The position numbers and the translations under genes were made by a program. From the NCBI GenBank assembly GCA_028682985.1, contig JAJRAE010000170.1:1-14442 (forward strand): a stretch of 14,442 nucleotides of DNA, in the 5' to 3' direction. The number at the start of each line of letters is the position of its first letter. Position 1 is the stretch's first letter. This DNA comes from Methanobacterium sp. GTDB taxonomy: Archaea; Methanobacteriota; Methanobacteria; Methanobacteriales; Methanobacteriaceae. Under the pieces are notes generated by a model, which saw nothing but the letters and a program-made list of their open reading frames with translations, did no database searches and had not been told where the DNA came from. Shown piece by piece: positions 14,434 to 14,442 of the stretch.

Positions 14434-14442
14434 GATACGATA

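Overview
The window looks like chromosomal DNA from a methanogenic archaeon of the Methanobacteriales. A mesophilic Methanobacterium-like genome fits best: moderately low GC, very AT-rich intergenic DNA, archaeal TATA-like boxes and GGTGA/GGAGG ribosome-binding sites. The gene content is archaeal and methanogen-typical: FEN-1 with a C-terminal PCNA box, pelota, a two-AAA Cdc48, a DUF98 chorismate-lyase-like protein, a DUF2119 protein, an archaeal adenosylhomocysteinase-family enzyme and a methanogen-type TyrA. The genus is an inference. There is no rRNA, tRNA, CRISPR array, IS element or phage module that I can support.

Left part (1-1567, + strand): a DUF98 chorismate-lyase-like gene, probably for the 4-hydroxybenzoate used in methanopterin synthesis, then fen1. 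Middle part (1696-8032, all - strand; transcription runs from right to left): a 109-residue protein with a possible PC4-like fold, tyrA, cdc48, ahcY and a DUF2119 zinc-hydrolase-like gene. The 109-residue gene is divergent from pelA. ahcY and the DUF2119 gene are 42 bp apart and probably co-transcribed; cdc48 and tyrA have their own AT-rich upstream regions.

Next (8278-11328, + strand): pelA (ribosome rescue), a MraY/GT4-like polytopic membrane protein that may act in cell-wall precursor synthesis, and an orphan secreted protein with its own TATA-like promoter. Right part (11389-14433, - strand): an ABC export region. A MacB/FtsX-type permease overlaps its ATPase gene by 8 bp, and upstream of them is an ABC-2 type permease separated by an apparent terminator.

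Most of this is core archaeal gene content. I did not find a clear new multi-gene system. The points most worth a second look are: a TyrA whose C-terminus looks like the FDX-ACB fold of PheRS beta; active-site changes in the AHCY-family protein that predict S-inosylhomocysteine rather than S-adenosylhomocysteine as substrate, with a DUF2119 metallohydrolase-like gene behind it; a small PC4-like protein whose start should be moved downstream; a divergent MraY-like enzyme; two terminator-like hairpins that swallow the stop codon; and a sequon-dense MacB ectodomain.
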